Source: Acrocarpospora macrocephala (lineage in GTDB: Bacteria > Actinomycetota > Actinomycetes > Streptosporangiales > Streptosporangiaceae). Taken from it: DNA of 64,000 nt. The position numbers were made by a program, and so were the translations under genes. The notes beneath the pieces were generated by a model. It had not been told where the DNA came from. It did not search any database and saw nothing but the letters and a program-made list of their open reading frames with translations. Shown here piece by piece: positions 39,470 to 50,399 of the stretch (position 1 is the first letter of the stretch; the number at the start of each line of letters is the position of its first letter). The stretch spans positions 140,299-204,298 of the forward strand of contig NZ_BLAE01000005.1 of assembly GCF_009687865.1 (NCBI RefSeq), given 5' to 3'.

Positions 39470-40417
39470 GTGTTGAATCAGCACTACGACCTGGATGATC
39501 AGGACAAGGCGATCGTCACCATGCTCCGGCAGGACGGCCGTGCGCCGCTGGCCAGGATCGGCGAGCAGGTGGGCCTGTCGGCCGACGCCGTACGGGCGCG
39601 CCTGGCCCGGCTGAGCGGCGACGGCATCCTGCGGGTGATCGGGTTCGTGGATCCCCGGAGCCTCGGTTACGGCTGCCTGTCGACGGTCGGCCTGCGCTAT
39701 CACGGCCCGATCGAGGAACTGGTCAAGACGCTCAACGGCCATCCCAAGATCACGTTCATGGTGCAGACCGTCGGCGAGCTGAACGTGATCTGCGAGGTCG
39801 CCGCTCGCGACGACATCGATCTGGCCGACACCGTCGCCGAGGCCTTCGGCGCCATCGAAGGCGTCCGCGAGTACGAGGTGTCGCGCCAGCTCAAGGCGTT
39901 GAAATGGGAGAGCCAGGGGCGTCCGCGCCCACCGGCCACCGCGCCGGTCGAGCAGGCCCGGACCGAGCTGGACGATCTGGACGTCGCACTGCTGCGCGTG
40001 CTGGTGGACGCCCCGCGCTCCACGTTCCGCGAGCTGGAAGCCAAGGTGGAGGCGCCGTACTGGGTCGTACGCAAGCGCACCCAGGCGCTCTTCGCCAACG
40101 GCCTGATCCACGCCACCGCGGTCCTGGACCGGGTCTCGACCGACCCGGTCACCATGGCGTGCATCCGCATCCAGCTGGCGGGCGACACGGCCGAAGGGCT
40201 GGCCGCCCTGGCGGCGCTGCCCGAGGTGGCCATACTGCTGCTGACCGCAGGGCGCTTCCACGCGTCGGCCGAGGTCACCTGCGCCTCGCCGGAGGATCTG
40301 GCGGGGCTCATGCTGCGGATGCTGGCGATCGACTGCGTCCGGGACGTGTCGGTCCTGGTCTACGCGCGGACCCTGGTCCTGCCCCGCCCCTGGCGCTTCG
40401 ACATCACGACCGGCTGA
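39470..40417 (+). CDS. Lrp/AsnC-family regulator with duplicated HTH-sensor units
   Basis: This 315-aa protein is twice the usual Lrp length. The first unit is an AsnC HTH (DQDKAIVTMLRQDGRAPLARIG, then VGLSADAVRARLARLSGDGI) with a RAM-type sensor. A linker follows (about 150-165). A second HTH-like unit starts at ELDDLDVALLRVLVDAPRS, with a second sensor. GTG 39470 (AGGA 6 nt upstream) is preferred; an ATG at 39392 would add a non-conserved tail. A weak TCTA-N8-TAGA repeat lies at 39335-39350 in the divergent promoter. Amino acids or small acids are the usual ligands. It likely controls the adjacent MFS gene. Confidence 0.87.
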   Translation: MLNQHYDLDDQDKAIVTMLRQDGRAPLARIGEQVGLSADAVRARLARLSGDGILRVIGFVDPRSLGYGCLSTVGLRYHGPIEELVKTLNGHPKITFMVQTVGELNVICEVAARDDIDLADTVAEAFGAIEGVREYEVSRQLKALKWESQGRPRPPATAPVEQARTELDDLDVALLRVLVDAPRSTFRELEAKVEAPYWVVRKRTQALFANGLIHATAVLDRVSTDPVTMACIRIQLAGDTAEGLAALAALPEVAILLLTAGRFHASAEVTCASPEDLAGLMLRMLAIDCVRDVSVLVYARTLVLPRPWRFDITTG

Positions 40418-40431
40418 GCCCCGCACGGATC

Positions 40432-41637
40432 TCACCGAACCCTGGTGAGCATGAGCACTCGCGCGCCCAGCAGCAGCGACACGCCGGCCCCGGACAGAAA
40501 GACGCTGCCCGGCCCGAGCAGATCGAAGAGGAGCCCGAAACCGAGCGGCAGCACGAACGAGCCGATGGAGTTCGCGTAGTTCGTCGCGGTCAGCCGGAGC
40601 GCGGTGCCGCCGTCGCCGCCGGAGGTTGCCAGGATGTTCGTCGAACCGATCCCCATGCTGATCGCCAGACCCTGCAGCACCGACCCGGCGAGCACACCGG
40701 CGAGGGTGCCTCCCCCGATGCCCACCACGAGCAGGCCGGCGACCGCGCACGCGCCGGACAGCAGGACGACCCCACGCAGGCCGAGAACCGCAGCCACCGC
40801 GTGAAACCATGGCCCGGTCAGCACCGAGGTCAGGTCCCGGCAGAGCAGCAGGATGAGCAGCCAGCCGGCCAGCTCGCCGGTGGGCACGTCCAGCGTGAGC
40901 GGATAGAAGGCGTTGCCGAGGATGACCAGGGTGTTGAGGTTGAGGTTGAGCAGTGACGAGGCCCGCAGGGCCGGGTCCCGGCGCAGCATGCGGAGCGACT
41001 CCCGGTAACTCGCCCGAGCCGGGACGGCGACCCCGGCATCACGGTCGGCGCGGCCGTGGACTCCCCTGGCCAGCCACGCGAAGGCCAGCGCCAGCGCCGC
41101 CATCAGCAGGAAGCCGGCCGACCAGCCTTCCGAGAGCACGAGGAGCGCGGTGAGCAGCGCGGCCAGCGCGGACGCGAGCCGCTGTGCCGCGCCGTTGAAT
41201 CCCTGGGTCCGGTACGGATCCCCGGACCGCGCCACGACACCGAGCGTGGTGATCACGGTGATGCCCCGGGCCAGCCCGTACCCGAGGATGGGCAGCGACC
41301 AGAGCCAGACCGGCCCGCCCGCCGCCGGCACCGCGAGCAGCGCGGCGGTGGCCGCCACCGCGAGCCCGCCCGCGACCAGGACCCTGCCCCGGCCCCGGCT
41401 GTCACCGAGGGCCGCGGCCGGGGGCGCCACGAGGAGTCCGGCGCCCTGGGAAACGGCGATGAACACGCCGACCAGCAGGCCCGACGACACGCCGGCGGCC
41501 TTCATGGCCGTCGGTAACAGGGTCTGGAACATGGCCTCGGTCGTGAACAGGAGCACGACCATGGACAGCGCCCGCACCATCGGGCCCGCCCCGCCGGGCC
41601 GCGTGGGAGCGGCCCGGCGGGGAGAGTCGCCGGTCAC
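40432..41637 (-). CDS. Major facilitator superfamily transporter
   Basis: This is a 401-aa MFS protein with about 12 membrane helices; the typical GDSRGRGRVL basic loop follows helix 2. It starts 19 nt after the M20 amidohydrolase stop and is the last gene of the Pot-type/amidohydrolase operon, converging on the Lrp gene. It may export a product or import the amide substrate of the hydrolase, as AbgT does for AbgAB, but it is of a different transporter family. Confidence 0.86.
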   Translation of the reverse strand: MTGDSPRRAAPTRPGGAGPMVRALSMVVLLFTTEAMFQTLLPTAMKAAGVSSGLLVGVFIAVSQGAGLLVAPPAAALGDSRGRGRVLVAGGLAVAATAALLAVPAAGGPVWLWSLPILGYGLARGITVITTLGVVARSGDPYRTQGFNGAAQRLASALAALLTALLVLSEGWSAGFLLMAALALAFAWLARGVHGRADRDAGVAVPARASYRESLRMLRRDPALRASSLLNLNLNTLVILGNAFYPLTLDVPTGELAGWLLILLLCRDLTSVLTGPWFHAVAAVLGLRGVVLLSGACAVAGLLVVGIGGGTLAGVLAGSVLQGLAISMGIGSTNILATSGGDGGTALRLTATNYANSIGSFVLPLGFGLLFDLLGPGSVFLSGAGVSLLLGARVLMLTRVR

Positions 41638-41656
41638 CGGAGGCCCAAAGCTGTCC

Positions 41657-43255
41657 TCACAGCGTCTCGCCGAAGTAGGCGGTCGTCGGGAGCTGCCATT
41701 CGTAGCCCCGCGCCGTCTGCACGTACTCGGGCCACGGCAGTTCGACGGGGGGCGCGAAGTCCTTCGGCAGCAGCGGCTCCAGGTAGCCGGTGGGGGCGGC
41801 TTCCCGGTTGCGCTTGAACTCCTCCTTGGCCCGGCGGAGGAGGTCGGCGTCCTCGATGAGCCGCAGCGCGGTGGCGGCGATCACGCCGCCGGCGTAGCTC
41901 CAGGTCGGGTCGATCGCGGCGGACAGGCCGTTGAGCGCGTTGTTCGCCCAGTGGTTCATGTCGTCCCCGCACGCGTTCAGCAGCGGCTTGGCGGTGAAGA
42001 ACCGGACGGTCGGCGCGTGCCAGCTGAACTCGGTGTAGTCGTCGGCCCCGGTGCAGTCCTGCCAGGGCGGCAGGGTGGCCCGGGTGACCGCGTCCTGCTC
42101 CCGGGGCGGCACCACCCGCCCGATGTGCGGCTGGAAGGGGTTGCCGCTCGGCTCCAGGCCCAGCGCGGTTTCGAGCTCCCTGCCGAACTCGTACGCCTCG
42201 GCGCCGAACTCGGCGGGGCCGAGCTCCGCCAGGTTGGCGTAGGTGGCCTCGGACATCACGTGGTTCTTGAGACCCGGCCGGGTCCGGGTCACCCACCGCA
42301 GCGACACCTGGCAGTTGGTCAGCCCGGCGACGTGCCTGGCGTTCCGCTTGAGCACCTCCAGGATCTGTTCCTGGATTCCGAGCGCCGGTGAGCGCCAGCT
42401 GAACTGGATCTGGGTGATGCGCGGCGGCAGGTTGTCCGCCGTGGCGTTGGCCGACCCGAGGATGGCCTCGTTCAGCGACCACAGCCCGGTACGCGGGAAC
42501 ATGTTCTCCTTGGCGTACTTGGTCGCGGTGAGCATGAGGCCGAGGGCGTCGATCGCGCCGGGTGAGCGCACCACGTTGTGCGCGCCCAGCCCGGTCCCGG
42601 CCAGGGTCTCCCCGCTGACCCAGGGCTGGACCGGCTCCGCCGACTGCGCCTCGAAGCACTGGAAGATGACCACGACCGACCAGTAGAGACAGTTCTGGAT
42701 GTCCCACAGCGCGGTGTTCTCCACCAGCGGGTGGTAGCTGATCGCCGCGTCGAGCACGTCGTAGTAGCCCTTGGCCGCGTGCACCGCCTTGGAGCCGCAC
42801 ACCTTCTCGGCGGGTTCGCCGAAGAAGTGGATCTGCCCGGTGCCGCCGGTGCGCTCGATCGCGCGCTTGGTGGCGAGGGCGCCGGCCAGCGCGCCGACGC
42901 CCAGCGCGCTGTGCGCGTCGGTGAAACCGGGCGCCCACGGATGGAAGCCGGGGCGGGGCTGGCGGTACGGCACGGTGTCCTGGGAGTATCCGGGCGAGGC
43001 GTCGTATTCGGCGTACATGCCGATCGCCGGGCCCGCGTCGCCCCAGCGGGCGTGGAAGGCCGTCGGCATGTCGCCCGATCCCTCCTCGACCTCGAATCCC
43101 TCGGCGCGGAGCAGCTCGACGTACGCTTTGGCTGAGCGGTATTCGCGCCACGCGGGCTCGGCGTATGACCAGATGCGCCGGTGGAAGTCCGACAGGTCCC
43201 GACGCGCCTTGTCGACTTCCTCGACTCCGCCGCGCTGCAGATCACTCAGTCCCAC
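41657..43255 (-). CDS. M20-family metallo-amidohydrolase, AbgB-like
   Basis: This is a 532-aa M20 peptidase-fold amidohydrolase, long like AbgB (p-aminobenzoyl-glutamate hydrolase subunit). Metal-site regions visible are AIGMYAEYDA (Asp), FTDAHSALG (His), FFGEPAEKVCGSK (Glu region) and ISYHPLVENTALW. A dimerisation lid occupies the middle. The GTG at 43255 has AAGGA 5 nt upstream. It lies below the Pot-type ABC genes and above an MFS gene in one transcript. It would release an amino acid or amine from an N-acyl conjugate for the catabolic enzymes upstream. Confidence 0.85.
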   Translation of the reverse strand: MGLSDLQRGGVEEVDKARRDLSDFHRRIWSYAEPAWREYRSAKAYVELLRAEGFEVEEGSGDMPTAFHARWGDAGPAIGMYAEYDASPGYSQDTVPYRQPRPGFHPWAPGFTDAHSALGVGALAGALATKRAIERTGGTGQIHFFGEPAEKVCGSKAVHAAKGYYDVLDAAISYHPLVENTALWDIQNCLYWSVVVIFQCFEAQSAEPVQPWVSGETLAGTGLGAHNVVRSPGAIDALGLMLTATKYAKENMFPRTGLWSLNEAILGSANATADNLPPRITQIQFSWRSPALGIQEQILEVLKRNARHVAGLTNCQVSLRWVTRTRPGLKNHVMSEATYANLAELGPAEFGAEAYEFGRELETALGLEPSGNPFQPHIGRVVPPREQDAVTRATLPPWQDCTGADDYTEFSWHAPTVRFFTAKPLLNACGDDMNHWANNALNGLSAAIDPTWSYAGGVIAATALRLIEDADLLRRAKEEFKRNREAAPTGYLEPLLPKDFAPPVELPWPEYVQTARGYEWQLPTTAYFGETL

Positions 43256-43315
43256 TGATGTCCTTCTTTCGATGGCAAGGCTCCGCCGATGATTCACGGC
43301 GGGCTGATTTCTTGG

Positions 43316-44448
<1,133 letters not shown>

Positions 44449-44452
<4 letters not shown>

Positions 44453-45249
44453 TGCTGCCTCCACAGACTCCGGAGCTTCCGGCGAAGGACCGGCCCCAGC
44501 AGGATGAGCCCCGCCATCACCAGCGAGACGGCGGTGACCAGGGTCGCCACCGCCGAGATGGAGGGCTCGATGCCCGAGCGCACCTGTCCCCACATGACGA
44601 CCGGCAGCGTCCGGAATTCGGGTGTGTTCAGGAACAGCGCGATGACGACCTCGTCCCACGAGGAGACGAAGGCCAGCACTCCGCCGACGAGGGCCGCCGG
44701 CGCGATCAGCGGGACGGTGATCCGTACCAGGGCTCTGGTCTGGCTCGCCCCGCACGCCCGGGCCGCCTCCTCGACGTGCCGGTCCACGCCTTTGAGCGCG
44801 GCCAGGACGTTGACGAAGACGAACGGCAGCCCGAGTACGGCGTGCGCGACGGCCAGCCCGGCCACCCCGCCGGAGATGCCGATCGTCACGTAGACGAGGT
44901 AGAAGCCGATACCGGCGACGACCAGCGGGACCATCATCGGCAGCACCGCCAGAGCCGTGACCAGCCCGGGCGGAATGCCCCGGCCCCGTCCCGCGGCGAA
45001 GGCCAGCGAACTCCCGGCCAGCATGGCGATCACCGCGGCCAGCAGGCCGACCTGGAGGCTGTTGGCGAACGCGTCCAGCCATTCGGGGTCGGCGAAGACC
45101 TCCTCGAACCAGCGCAACGACAGGCCGTTGGGCGGGAAGACCACCATGGTGCCCGAGGTGAAGGACGTCGCGACGACGATCAGGGTGGGCGTGACGAACA
45201 GGAGCGCTATCAGGCACGCGAACAGCCGGACTCCGATGCCCGCCTTCAT
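44449..45249 (-). CDS. PotC-type ABC transporter permease
   Basis: This is a 266-aa inner-membrane permease with about six helices and the EAA-type loop AARACGASQTRALVRITVPL (approximately residues 165-184) that contacts the ATPase. It overlaps both neighbours by ATGA junctions (45246-45249 and 44449-44452), so the three membrane components are translationally coupled. It forms the heterodimeric channel with the PotB-like protein. Confidence 0.92.
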
Positions 45250-46145
45250 TTCCCGCGCCCTTCACCGATGCCGAGAATCCGTCCCAGGCCGACGAAGCGC
45301 GCGGCGATGCCGAGGACGACCAGCACCACCGCGAACAGCAGGACGGCCATGGCCGCGCCGACCCCGGGTTTGAGGAACTCCTCGACCTGCAGCACGATCG
45401 CCTGGCCGATGTAGATGTTCTGGGCCCCGCCCAGCATCTGCGGCGTGATGTAGAAACCCAGGGCGAGCACGAAGACGAGCACGCTCCCCGCCACCGCTCC
45501 GGGCAACGACAGCGGCCAGGTCACCCGCCAGAACGCCTGCCAGGGGCGAGCGCCCATCCCCCGGGCCGCACGCTCCAGGTCCGGGTCGATGGCACGCAGT
45601 TGTGCGTACAGGGCAAGCACGGAGTACGGGAGGAGGATGTGCACCATTCCGACGTACACCGCGAACTTCGTCCTGATCATGTGGATCGGTTCGTCGACGA
45701 CGCCGAGCCACTCCATCAGCGCCTGGTTCACCACGCCGGTGTCGTTCAGCAGGATCTGCCAGGAGTAGGTCCGCACCAGCAGGCTCGTCCAGAAGGCCAG
45801 CATGAGCGCGACCATGAGCGTGGTGCGCAGGATCCGGCCGGAGCGCGCCATCACGTAGGCGTACGGGTAGCCGAGCAGCAGGCACAGCCCGGTGACCACC
45901 AGCGCCATCTGGACCGTGTTCCCGACCGACTGGCGGTAGATCCCGCTGTCGAAGATCGCCGAATAGTTCGCCGGGGAGGGGTCGGTCAGGCTCTTGACGA
46001 CGATGACCAGGACCGGCACGCCGAACGCGAGGATCACGAAGATCAGACCTGGCAGGCCCACCGCGCTCCAGTAGTCGGACCAGGCGAGCCGCGCCAGCGG
46101 CGACCGGCGGCGCGCGGCCGGGGGCAGTCCGGTGGTCGCGCTCAC
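45246..46145 (-). CDS. PotB-type ABC transporter permease
   Basis: This is a 299-aa permease with a 30-residue cytoplasmic tail before helix 1 and a coupling loop ERAARGMGARPWQAFWRVTW near residue 200. The GTG start has AGAGGG 7 nt upstream and lies about 67 bp after the binding-protein gene, separated from it by a strong palindrome that may lower permease expression relative to the binding protein. It pairs with the PotC-like protein. Confidence 0.92.
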   Translation of the reverse strand: MSATTGLPPAARRRSPLARLAWSDYWSAVGLPGLIFVILAFGVPVLVIVVKSLTDPSPANYSAIFDSGIYRQSVGNTVQMALVVTGLCLLLGYPYAYVMARSGRILRTTLMVALMLAFWTSLLVRTYSWQILLNDTGVVNQALMEWLGVVDEPIHMIRTKFAVYVGMVHILLPYSVLALYAQLRAIDPDLERAARGMGARPWQAFWRVTWPLSLPGAVAGSVLVFVLALGFYITPQMLGGAQNIYIGQAIVLQVEEFLKPGVGAAMAVLLFAVVLVVLGIAARFVGLGRILGIGEGRGK

Positions 46146-46167
46146 CGTTCGCCCTCTGTCCTGGGGC

Positions 46168-46199
46168 CCCGGTGACCGCCGGATCCGGCGGTCACCGGG
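46168..46199 (-). terminator. Perfect 32-bp palindrome between potD-like and potB-like genes
   Basis: The stretch is its own reverse complement over 16 bp per arm (left arm CCCGGTGACCGCCGGA). As RNA it would form a very stable hairpin just after the binding-protein stop. In ABC operons such elements stabilise the upstream message and attenuate transcription into the permease genes, giving excess binding protein. There is no U tract. Confidence 0.6.
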
Positions 46200-46212
46200 A
46201 CGCCGGGCCCGG

Positions 46213-47262
46213 TCAGGACGACAGCCACAGCGAGGTCCGCTCGATGGTCTGCTCGCGGTTGGCGGTCCACCAGCCGGGGTCGGGCACGATGGGGGCGTCG
46301 GCGCCGTCCAGCACGTGGCCGGTCGGCGCGCCGGCCGCGTACTTTCCGGTCGCGGCGGCCTTGGGATTGGCCGGGCCGTAGGGGATGTAGTCGGTGAGCC
46401 TGCCGTTGTTGGCGTTGGCCGCGATGTACGCGATGAGTTTCATCGCGTTGTCCTTGTTGGGCGCGCCCTTGGGCACGAACAGGTAGTCGCAGTAATAGAT
46501 CTGCTGCGACCAGATATTGTCGATCGGCCGGCCCTCGTTCTTGGCGATTTCGACCCGGCCGTTGTAGCAGTTGCCCATGACCGCCTCGCCGGACGAGACG
46601 AGATTGATGCATTCCGACGCGTCCTTGAAGACGATGAAATCCTGCTTGACGGGTTCGATCAGCTTCAGCGCCTTTTCGACGTCGAGCGGGTAGAGCTGGT
46701 CGCGCGGCGTGCCGCCGGCCAGCAGCGCGGCCTCGAGGATGCCCTGCATTCCGTTGCCGCCGTCGATGGCCCGCTTGCCGGGGAACTTCTTCGTGTCGAA
46801 GTAGTCGGCGAAACTGGTCGGCGGCGTCGGGAACTTCTCGGTGTTGTAGGCGAGCACGATCGAGAAGACGAAGAACGGAACGCCCTGCTTCTTGAGCTCG
46901 AACGGCCCGCCCGCGAACTCGTCGCAGGCCACGACCGCGCAGTCGATGTCCTCCAGCCGCGGATTGTCGTCCAGACCGAAATCCACGCCACCTTGCGCGA
47001 TGTCCCAGGTGACCTTCTTGGCGTCCACCATCTGGTGGACCTTGGCGTAGGTGACCGGGTCGTCCTGGACCACCTTGACGCCGTTCGCCGCGGCGAACGG
47101 CTCCAGCCACGCCTGGCTGATGGCCTGCTGGCCCGAACCGCCGTATCCGGCGTAGGTGACGCTGCCCTTGCCGTCCGAGGCGGCACCGCCGCCGCCACAG
47201 GCTGTCGCGGTGAGAGTGACCACGAGCGCGGGCACTCCCCACACGAGACGTGCTATTTTCAC
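46213..47262 (-). CDS. PotD-type ABC substrate-binding lipoprotein
   Basis: This is a 349-aa binding protein. From the GTG at 47262 (AAGGGA 6 nt upstream) it reads MKIARLVWGVPALVV and reaches a lipobox with Cys22 (TATAC followed by Gly). The mature protein has the SBP_bac_8/PotD fold, with VTYAGYGGSGQQAISQAW in the first lobe and EAVMGNCYNGRVEIAKNEG later. It supplies substrate to the PotBCA-like components. A longer form from GTG 47277 is possible but lacks a ribosome site. The ligand probably is an amine or guanidino compound. Confidence 0.9.
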   Translation of the reverse strand: MKIARLVWGVPALVVTLTATACGGGGAASDGKGSVTYAGYGGSGQQAISQAWLEPFAAANGVKVVQDDPVTYAKVHQMVDAKKVTWDIAQGGVDFGLDDNPRLEDIDCAVVACDEFAGGPFELKKQGVPFFVFSIVLAYNTEKFPTPPTSFADYFDTKKFPGKRAIDGGNGMQGILEAALLAGGTPRDQLYPLDVEKALKLIEPVKQDFIVFKDASECINLVSSGEAVMGNCYNGRVEIAKNEGRPIDNIWSQQIYYCDYLFVPKGAPNKDNAMKLIAYIAANANNGRLTDYIPYGPANPKAAATGKYAAGAPTGHVLDGADAPIVPDPGWWTANREQTIERTSLWLSS

Positions 47263-47376
47263 TTTCTTTCCCTTCACGCATTCAAGGATGACGACGTATC
47301 GGCCTCCCGAATGCCGGAGCAGTTCGGGGGGATGGACTCCGGCAGCGAGCCCCGAGCAACCGGAATATGATTTCTC

Positions 47377-48801
47377 CTAGGGTTCCCCTATGAAACTCAT
47401 GACGTGTTTCACGCGCGTGTAGTCATCAAATCCGTAGGCCGAGAGGTCCTTTCCGTACCCGGATTTCTTGAAACCGCCGTGCGGCATCTCCGAGACCATG
47501 GTCATGTGGCTGTTGACCCACACGGCCCCGAAGTCCAGCCCGGCCGTGGTCCGCAGCGCGCGGGCGTGGTCACGGGTCCACACGCTGGCCGCCAGGCCGT
47601 ACGGGGTGTCGTTGGCCAGCCGGACGGCCTCGTCCTCGGAGTCGAACCGCTGCACGGTGATCACCGGGCCGAACACCTCTTCCAGCACGATCTCGTCGTC
47701 CTGGCGCAGGCCGCAGACCACGGTCGGGGCGAAGAAGTATCCGGCTCCGTCCAGTCGGCGACCGCCGGTGGTGACGCGCGCGTGCCCGGGCAGCCTGTCG
47801 ACCAGGCCCGCCACCCGGGCCAGCTGCCCGGGATTGTTGAGCGGCCCGAACGCTGCCCCCGGGTCGGCTGGCGGCCCCGGGCGCAGGGCGGCCGCGGCGG
47901 CGGTGAGCGCCTCGGCGAACGCGTCGTGCACGTCGCCGTGCACCAGCACCCGGGCCGCGGCCGTGCAGTCCTGGCCCGCGTTGGCGTATCCGGCCTGCGC
48001 GATCAGCCGGGCGGCCCGTTCGAGGTCGGCGTCGGCGAAGACCAGGACCGGCGCGTTGCCGCCGAGCTCCAGGTGAAGCCGTTTGAGCCCGGGCGCCGCC
48101 GCCTGAGCCACCTCCACGCCGGCCCGTACCGAGCCGGTGACCGAAACCAGCTGCGGGATGGGGTGGGCGACCAACTGGCGACCGGTCTCACGGTCACCGC
48201 AGACCAGGTTGAACACGCCGGGAGGCAGGATCTCCGCGGCGAGTCCGGCCAGCAGGGCCGAGCTCACCGGGGTGGTGTCGCCGGGCTTGAGCACCACGGT
48301 GTTACCGGCCGCCAGCGCGGGAGCGATCTTCCACGCGGCCATCAGCAGCGGATAGTTCCAGGGCGTCACCTGGGCGCAGACCCCGACGGGCTCGCGGCGG
48401 ATCATGGACGTGTGGCCGGCCGTGTACTCACCCGCCGATCGGCCTTCCAGCAGCCGGGCCGCGCCCGCGTAGAAGCGCAGCACATCGACGACCGCGGCGA
48501 CCTCCTCGCGCACCGCCGAGAACGGCTTGCCGGTGTTACGGACCTCGGCCTCCGTCAGCTCGGCGGAGTGGTTCCCGACCGCGTCCGCGAGCCTCAACAG
48601 CCGATCCTGCCGCTCGGCGGGTGTGGTGCGCCGCCAGGTCGCGAACGCCTGGTCCGCCGCGCGGCAGGCCGCGTCGACATCCGCGCCCAGTGAACACGGT
48701 GCGGCTGCGACGACCTCCTCGGTGGCGGGGTCCACGATGTCGCTGGTGCGCCCGTCGGCGGCGGGGCAGGCACGTCCGCCGATCAGGTTCAGGACGGTCA
48801 T
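47377..48801 (-). CDS. Aldehyde dehydrogenase, aminobutyraldehyde/guanidinobutyraldehyde DH-like
   Basis: This is a 474-aa aldehyde dehydrogenase with Glu245 (LELGGNA) and nucleophile Cys279 (NAGQDCTAA). TPWNYPLLMAAWKIAPALAAGN and the overall length resemble PatD/KauB-type enzymes that oxidise 4-amino- or 4-guanidinobutyraldehyde. The ATG overlaps the ThDP-enzyme stop (ATGA), a coupling that makes physiological sense if the decarboxylase produces the aldehyde. The Pot-type binding protein follows after 114 nt. Confidence 0.88.
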   Translation of the reverse strand: MTVLNLIGGRACPAADGRTSDIVDPATEEVVAAAPCSLGADVDAACRAADQAFATWRRTTPAERQDRLLRLADAVGNHSAELTEAEVRNTGKPFSAVREEVAAVVDVLRFYAGAARLLEGRSAGEYTAGHTSMIRREPVGVCAQVTPWNYPLLMAAWKIAPALAAGNTVVLKPGDTTPVSSALLAGLAAEILPPGVFNLVCGDRETGRQLVAHPIPQLVSVTGSVRAGVEVAQAAAPGLKRLHLELGGNAPVLVFADADLERAARLIAQAGYANAGQDCTAAARVLVHGDVHDAFAEALTAAAAALRPGPPADPGAAFGPLNNPGQLARVAGLVDRLPGHARVTTGGRRLDGAGYFFAPTVVCGLRQDDEIVLEEVFGPVITVQRFDSEDEAVRLANDTPYGLAASVWTRDHARALRTTAGLDFGAVWVNSHMTMVSEMPHGGFKKSGYGKDLSAYGFDDYTRVKHVMSFIGEP

Positions 48802-50399
48802 GCGCCGACCTCACAGACGATCAGCGTCGGCCGGTCCGCGCCCAGGGCCGCGGCCGCCTGCTTGGCGGCCTCGGTCTCGTCGGCCGCCCGGACTCCGTGC
48901 GCGCCCATCGACTCGGCCAGCCGCACGAAGTCCGGGCGGGTGAGGTCGACGGCGTACGGAGTGATGGAGCGGTCGATCATGTCCTGCCGGATCTCGCCGA
49001 ACCCGTGATTGTCCAGGACGACGACCGGCAGCGCGAGGCCGAGTTCGGCCGCGGTGACCAGCTCTTGCACACTGAACATCAGGGCGCCGTCGCCGATGAG
49101 CGCCAGCACCGGACGGTCGCGATCGGCCAGTTTGGCGCCGATCGCGGCCGGCAGGCCGTACCCGAGTGTGGAGAAACCGATCGGCGCCAGGTACCGCCGC
49201 GGCGCGGCGAACGGCCAGAACGGGGCGGTGCCGAGGTAGGAGACCTGCGAGCTGTCACCGGTCACGATCACATCGGCGGGCAGCTCCGCGCGGAGCGCCT
49301 CCTGGATCGCCCGCCAGCGGCCCCCCGACTCCATCGCCCGGGTCAGGCAGTTCGCCCGGGCGCTCTGGGCCCGTCGCGCGCCTCCCGAGGTGTTCGAGGC
49401 CGCCGTCGTGGTCAGGCCCGCCAGCAGTGCCCGCAGGGCCAGCCGGGCATCGGCGTGGATCGGCAGCGTGGCCCGGAGGTTCCGGTGGAGTTGCCCGGGA
49501 TCCAGGTCCACGCGAATGACCTGGGCCGCGGGGGTCAGGCTGCCCCGGGGGATCTCCGCGTCGCCGAACTCGCTGCCGACCACCAGCAGCACGTCGGCCG
49601 CCTCGACCAGGCTCTTCACCCCGGGATTGCCGATGAACGCGCCGACCGCCAGCGGGTGTTCCTCGTCGAGGACGCCCTTCCCGCCGATCGTGGTCACGAC
49701 GGGGGCATCCAGTCGCTCGGCCAGGGCACGCAGGGCCGCGGCGGCCGCCACCGCACCTCCACCGGCGACGATCAGCGGGGCGGACGCGGCGCCGAGCAGG
49801 GCGACCGCCGCGTCGACGGCCTCCGGCGCGGCGGCGGCCGGGCAGGCCGACGGCCAGACGGGAGGGATCTGTCCGGACCAGGGCGTCTCCAGCACGTCGA
49901 GCGGCACCTCGATGTGCACGGGACGAGGCCGCTCCACCGCCCACCGGGAGAAGGTCTCGTGGATGGCGTCCACGGCTTGCTCGGGAGTGCCGGGACGGAG
50001 GCTGCGGGTCACCGCGGCGTCGACGGCGGCCCGCTGGTCCTTCATCTCGTGCAGCCATCCGAAACCCGAACGCTCCAACCCGGTGGGAACTCCGGGCGAC
50101 AGCACGAGCATCGGCACGGAGTCGGCATACGCCGTGGCGGCGGCGGTCATGACGTTCATGACGCCGGGGCCGCTGGTGGCGACGACGACGCCGGGCCTGC
50201 CGGTGGATCGGGCGTATCCGTCGGCGGCGTACCCCGCGCCCTGCTCGTGCCGGGTGACCACGTGATCGATCGAGCAGGCGGCCATCCCCCGGTAGAACTC
50301 CAGGTTGTGCGTGCCGGGGATGCCGAAGGCCAGGGTCACACCGTTGGCCCGCAGCGCGTCGGTCACGGCCGTTCCGGTCGTTCGCGTGCTTTCCGCCAT
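48798..50399 (-). CDS. ThDP-dependent decarboxylase, AruI (5-guanidino-2-oxopentanoate decarboxylase)-like
   Basis: This is a 533-aa ThDP enzyme with three domains: an N-terminal PYR domain with the catalytic Glu52 in TRHEQGAGYAADGYAR, a middle domain, and a C-terminal PP domain with ALIGDGALMFSVQEL and an Asn in VLDNHGFGEIR. The GIPGTHNLEFYRG and LHEMKDQRA stretches resemble AruI of the arginine transaminase pathway more than acetolactate synthase, as I remember those sequences. No FAD-binding features of AHAS are obvious. It would form 4-guanidinobutyraldehyde or a related aldehyde for the coupled dehydrogenase. GAGG lies 8 nt before the ATG. Confidence 0.78.
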   Translation of the reverse strand: MAESTRTTGTAVTDALRANGVTLAFGIPGTHNLEFYRGMAACSIDHVVTRHEQGAGYAADGYARSTGRPGVVVATSGPGVMNVMTAAATAYADSVPMLVLSPGVPTGLERSGFGWLHEMKDQRAAVDAAVTRSLRPGTPEQAVDAIHETFSRWAVERPRPVHIEVPLDVLETPWSGQIPPVWPSACPAAAAPEAVDAAVALLGAASAPLIVAGGGAVAAAAALRALAERLDAPVVTTIGGKGVLDEEHPLAVGAFIGNPGVKSLVEAADVLLVVGSEFGDAEIPRGSLTPAAQVIRVDLDPGQLHRNLRATLPIHADARLALRALLAGLTTTAASNTSGGARRAQSARANCLTRAMESGGRWRAIQEALRAELPADVIVTGDSSQVSYLGTAPFWPFAAPRRYLAPIGFSTLGYGLPAAIGAKLADRDRPVLALIGDGALMFSVQELVTAAELGLALPVVVLDNHGFGEIRQDMIDRSITPYAVDLTRPDFVRLAESMGAHGVRAADETEAAKQAAAALGADRPTLIVCEVGA

